A stretch of 7,421 nt of DNA, from assembly GCA_045649645.1 (NCBI GenBank), contig JAZRQH010000185.1, positions 1-7,421 of the forward strand. Reading direction: 5' to 3'. Of this stretch, positions 5,814-7,421 are shown in pieces. Each line of letters begins with the position of its first letter. Within the stretch, counting starts at the first letter, position 1. This stretch comes from RGIG7300 sp045649645 (GTDB lineage: Bacteria; Bacillota; Clostridia; Oscillospirales; CAG-272). The notes beneath the pieces were generated by a model that did not search any database, was not told the origin of the DNA, and saw nothing but the letters and a program-made list of their open reading frames with translations. The position numbers and the translations under genes were made by a program.

Positions 5814-6696
5814 TATTCAGCTTTTTAAGTTCTTTTCTAAGTTTGTCTTTACCCGAAGCTGTCATTTCCACAAGGGGAAGACGAAGTCCTCCCGCAGAGA
5901 AGCCAAGCATATTCATTGCGGCTTTGACAGGGATGGGATTGACCTCGGAGAAGAGAAGCGAGTTCAATTCACACAAGGCAAGGTGCATATCCCTTGCTTC
6001 GTCATATTTTTTATCAAACCATTTTTGACAGATACGGTGTATGTATTCAGGAATGATATTTGACGTAACAGAGATTACGCCGTCACCGCCTACCGCAAGG
6101 GTGGAGATAAGGTTGTCGTCGTTGCCGGTATAGACTGAAAAATCATCCCCCATCTCGTGGCAGAGCCGCGCGAATTTTCCGATGGATCCGCTTGCTTCCT
6201 TTACGCCCACAAGGTTGGGATGCTTTGAAAGTTCTCGGTAAACCTCGATGGGAATATCTACAGTCGTCCTTGTTGGAACGTTGTAGATCAGCATAGGTAT
6301 ATCTATCGAATCGGCTATTTTAAGATAGCTTTTTACCAGCCCCTCGTTTGTGGTCCTGTTATAATAGGGTGTTACCAGAAGCAGTCCGTCAGCGCCGTTT
6401 TCCTTGGCGCATTTTGACATCATAACTGCGTGGGCGGTGTCGTTTGAGCCTGTTCCGCAGATAAGGGGTACTCTTTTATCTATTACCTTGGCGGCGTGGG
6501 ATATCATACGCTGATGCTCAACGTCACTGAGGGTCGGTGCTTCGCCGGTGGTACCGCACAGGACTATGGCGTCTATACCCTCAAGTATCTGAAACTCAAG
6601 TATACGGGTAAGCTCTCTGTAGTCTACCTCGCCCATACCGTTGAAGGGTGTTATAACGGCTGTAGCCGCACCCCTGAAAACAACTTTTTTATTCAT
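5806..6696 (-). CDS. dapA: 4-hydroxy-tetrahydrodipicolinate synthase
   Basis: DapA condenses pyruvate with aspartate semialdehyde, the first committed step to diaminopimelate (peptidoglycan) and lysine. The 296-residue TIM-barrel enzyme carries all catalytic residues at a constant offset of five from E. coli: T49/T50 in GTTGEAPT, Y112 in PYYN, Y138 and R143 in YNVPTRT, and the Schiff-base lysine K166 in GVKEASG. NPIPVKAAM near the end is also typical. Of the residues that bind feedback-inhibiting lysine in E. coli, the equivalents of His56 (H61), Asn80 (N85) and Tyr106 (Y111) are kept, but Glu84 is His89, Ser48 is Ala53 and Ala49 is Pro54. Lysine control is therefore uncertain. AGAGG (6705-6709 on the + strand) lies 8 bases before the ATG. 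It stands alone, without asd or dapB beside it, and the leader is too short for a lysine riboswitch unless the promoter lies far inside queA. Confidence 0.95.
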   Translation of the reverse strand: MNKKVVFRGAATAVITPFNGMGEVDYRELTRILEFQILEGIDAIVLCGTTGEAPTLSDVEHQRMISHAAKVIDKRVPLICGTGSNDTAHAVMMSKCAKENGADGLLLVTPYYNRTTNEGLVKSYLKIADSIDIPMLIYNVPTRTTVDIPIEVYRELSKHPNLVGVKEASGSIGKFARLCHEMGDDFSVYTGNDDNLISTLAVGGDGVISVTSNIIPEYIHRICQKWFDKKYDEARDMHLALCELNSLLFSEVNPIPVKAAMNMLGFSAGGLRLPLVEMTASGKDKLRKELKKLNII

Positions 6697-6720
6697 ACAA
6701 AAAACCTCTTGGAGTTAAAT

Positions 6721-7421
6721 ATGATCAAAAATACTTTACCCGAAACCAATCTTACAAAGCAGGATTTTTACTATGACCTGCCCCCCGAGCGTATTGCACA
6801 GACTCCCTTAGCTGTCCGAGACTCCTCAAAGCTTATGTGCGTTTCAAAGGAAACGGGAGAGCTCGAGCATAAGATATTCCACGATATAATCGACTATCTC
6901 GAGGAAGGCGACGTGCTTGTCATAAACGATTCCAAGGTCATTCCCGCAAGACTCTACGGAGTCAAGGAGGACAGCGGCATCGATATGGAGGTGCTGCTGC
7001 TTCGTTCCCACGGGCTCGATACCTGGGAGGTGCTCTGCCGTCCCGGAAGAAGGGCAAAGCCGGGTACTGTCATTATATTCGCAGACGGTCTGCTTCGTGC
7101 AACGGTAACCGATGTTATCGAGGACGGAAACCGTATAGTCAAGTTCGATTACGAGGGCGACAACCTCTATTCGGTTTTCGATCAGATAGGCCATATGCCT
7201 CTGCCGCCCTACATAACCGAAAAGCTAGAGGACAAGGACAGATACCAGACCGTATATGCAAACGAGCGCGGCTCTGCCGCAGCCCCTACCGCAGGTCTGC
7301 ACTTTACTCCCGAGCTTCTTGAAAAGATAAAGGCAAAGGGCGTGCAGATCGCTCCCGTAATGCTCCACGTAGGACTTGGTACCTTCCGTCCGGTAAAGGA
7401 GGATGCTTTAGCCGACCACAT
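6721..7421 (+). CDS. queA: S-adenosylmethionine:tRNA ribosyltransferase-isomerase QueA (3' end missing)
   Basis: QueA transfers and rearranges the ribose of SAM onto 7-aminomethyl-7-deazaguanine in tRNA, giving epoxyqueuosine at the wobble position. The frame from ATG 6721 is open to the window end: 233 residues of about 340. Family motifs are clear: DFYYDLPPERIAQTP (15-29), NDSKVIPARL (69-78), GHMPLPPYI (157-165), AAPTAGLHFT (187-196) and HVGLGTFRPV (216-225). GGAG (6711-6714) lies 6 bases before the ATG. The start leaves about 13 residues before the conserved DFYYDLP block, which is acceptable, and no later start is available without cutting into it. The gene diverges from dapA with 24 bp between start codons, so its promoter must lie inside dapA; I could not pick out a convincing one. 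Confidence 0.95.
   Translation, partial: MIKNTLPETNLTKQDFYYDLPPERIAQTPLAVRDSSKLMCVSKETGELEHKIFHDIIDYLEEGDVLVINDSKVIPARLYGVKEDSGIDMEVLLLRSHGLDTWEVLCRPGRRAKPGTVIIFADGLLRATVTDVIEDGNRIVKFDYEGDNLYSVFDQIGHMPLPPYITEKLEDKDRYQTVYANERGSAAAPTAGLHFTPELLEKIKAKGVQIAPVMLHVGLGTFRPVKEDALADH

Noticed and set aside
6697..6760. Lysine riboswitch upstream of dapA
   Set aside because: The space before the ATG is 24 bp and then queA coding sequence; there is no sign of the large structured leader such a switch needs.
7209..7421. Open frame on the - strand at the right edge
   Set aside because: It overlaps queA, whose conserved motifs cover the same bases.

Overview
The window looks like an ordinary chromosomal segment of a Gram-positive anaerobe of the class Clostridia, most likely a Ruminococcus-like member of the Oscillospiraceae. 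This placement is an inference. It rests on the 2[4Fe-4S] clostridial ferredoxin, heavy use of ATA and AGA/AGG codons at medium GC, strong AGGAG-type ribosome binding sites, consensus sigma-A promoters, and protein families typical of gut Firmicutes. I see no insertion sequence, CRISPR array, tRNA, rRNA or attachment site.

Layout. (1) At 1-1282 on the + strand, the 3' part of a maltose/galactoside-type O-acetyltransferase is followed after 15 bp by a membrane-anchored zinc-finger protein. A strong hairpin (1282-1309) ends this unit and also serves the convergent gene. (2) At 1318-1959 on the - strand lies a small lipoprotein with three Ltp-like repeats. (3) The 94-bp gap at 1960-2053 holds two face-to-back consensus promoters. 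Their -35 hexamers are the two halves of a 14-bp perfect palindrome. One drives the lipoprotein; the other drives a Tet(M)-like translational GTPase (2054-3946), whose predicted transcript starts at or next to the ATG and so appears leaderless. (4) A ferredoxin gene with its own promoter and terminator follows (3958-4243). (5) Next come two overlapping RNA methyltransferase genes, a TrmN6-like tRNA adenine methyltransferase and rsmI. This pair recalls the yabB-yazA-yabC locus of Bacillus subtilis, without the middle gene. (6) dapA on the - strand meets rsmI tail to tail with an 8-bp overlap. (7) queA, cut by the window edge, diverges from dapA with only 24 bp between the start codons.

Functionally, much of the right side is translation-related: the GTPase acts on the ribosome, rsmI modifies 16S rRNA, and the TrmN6-like enzyme and queA modify tRNA. 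Ferredoxin (electron transfer) and dapA (lysine/diaminopimelate synthesis) are housekeeping genes. I found no clear previously undescribed multi-gene system. The most interesting place is the lipoprotein/GTPase divergent promoter with its palindrome and the apparent leaderless start.
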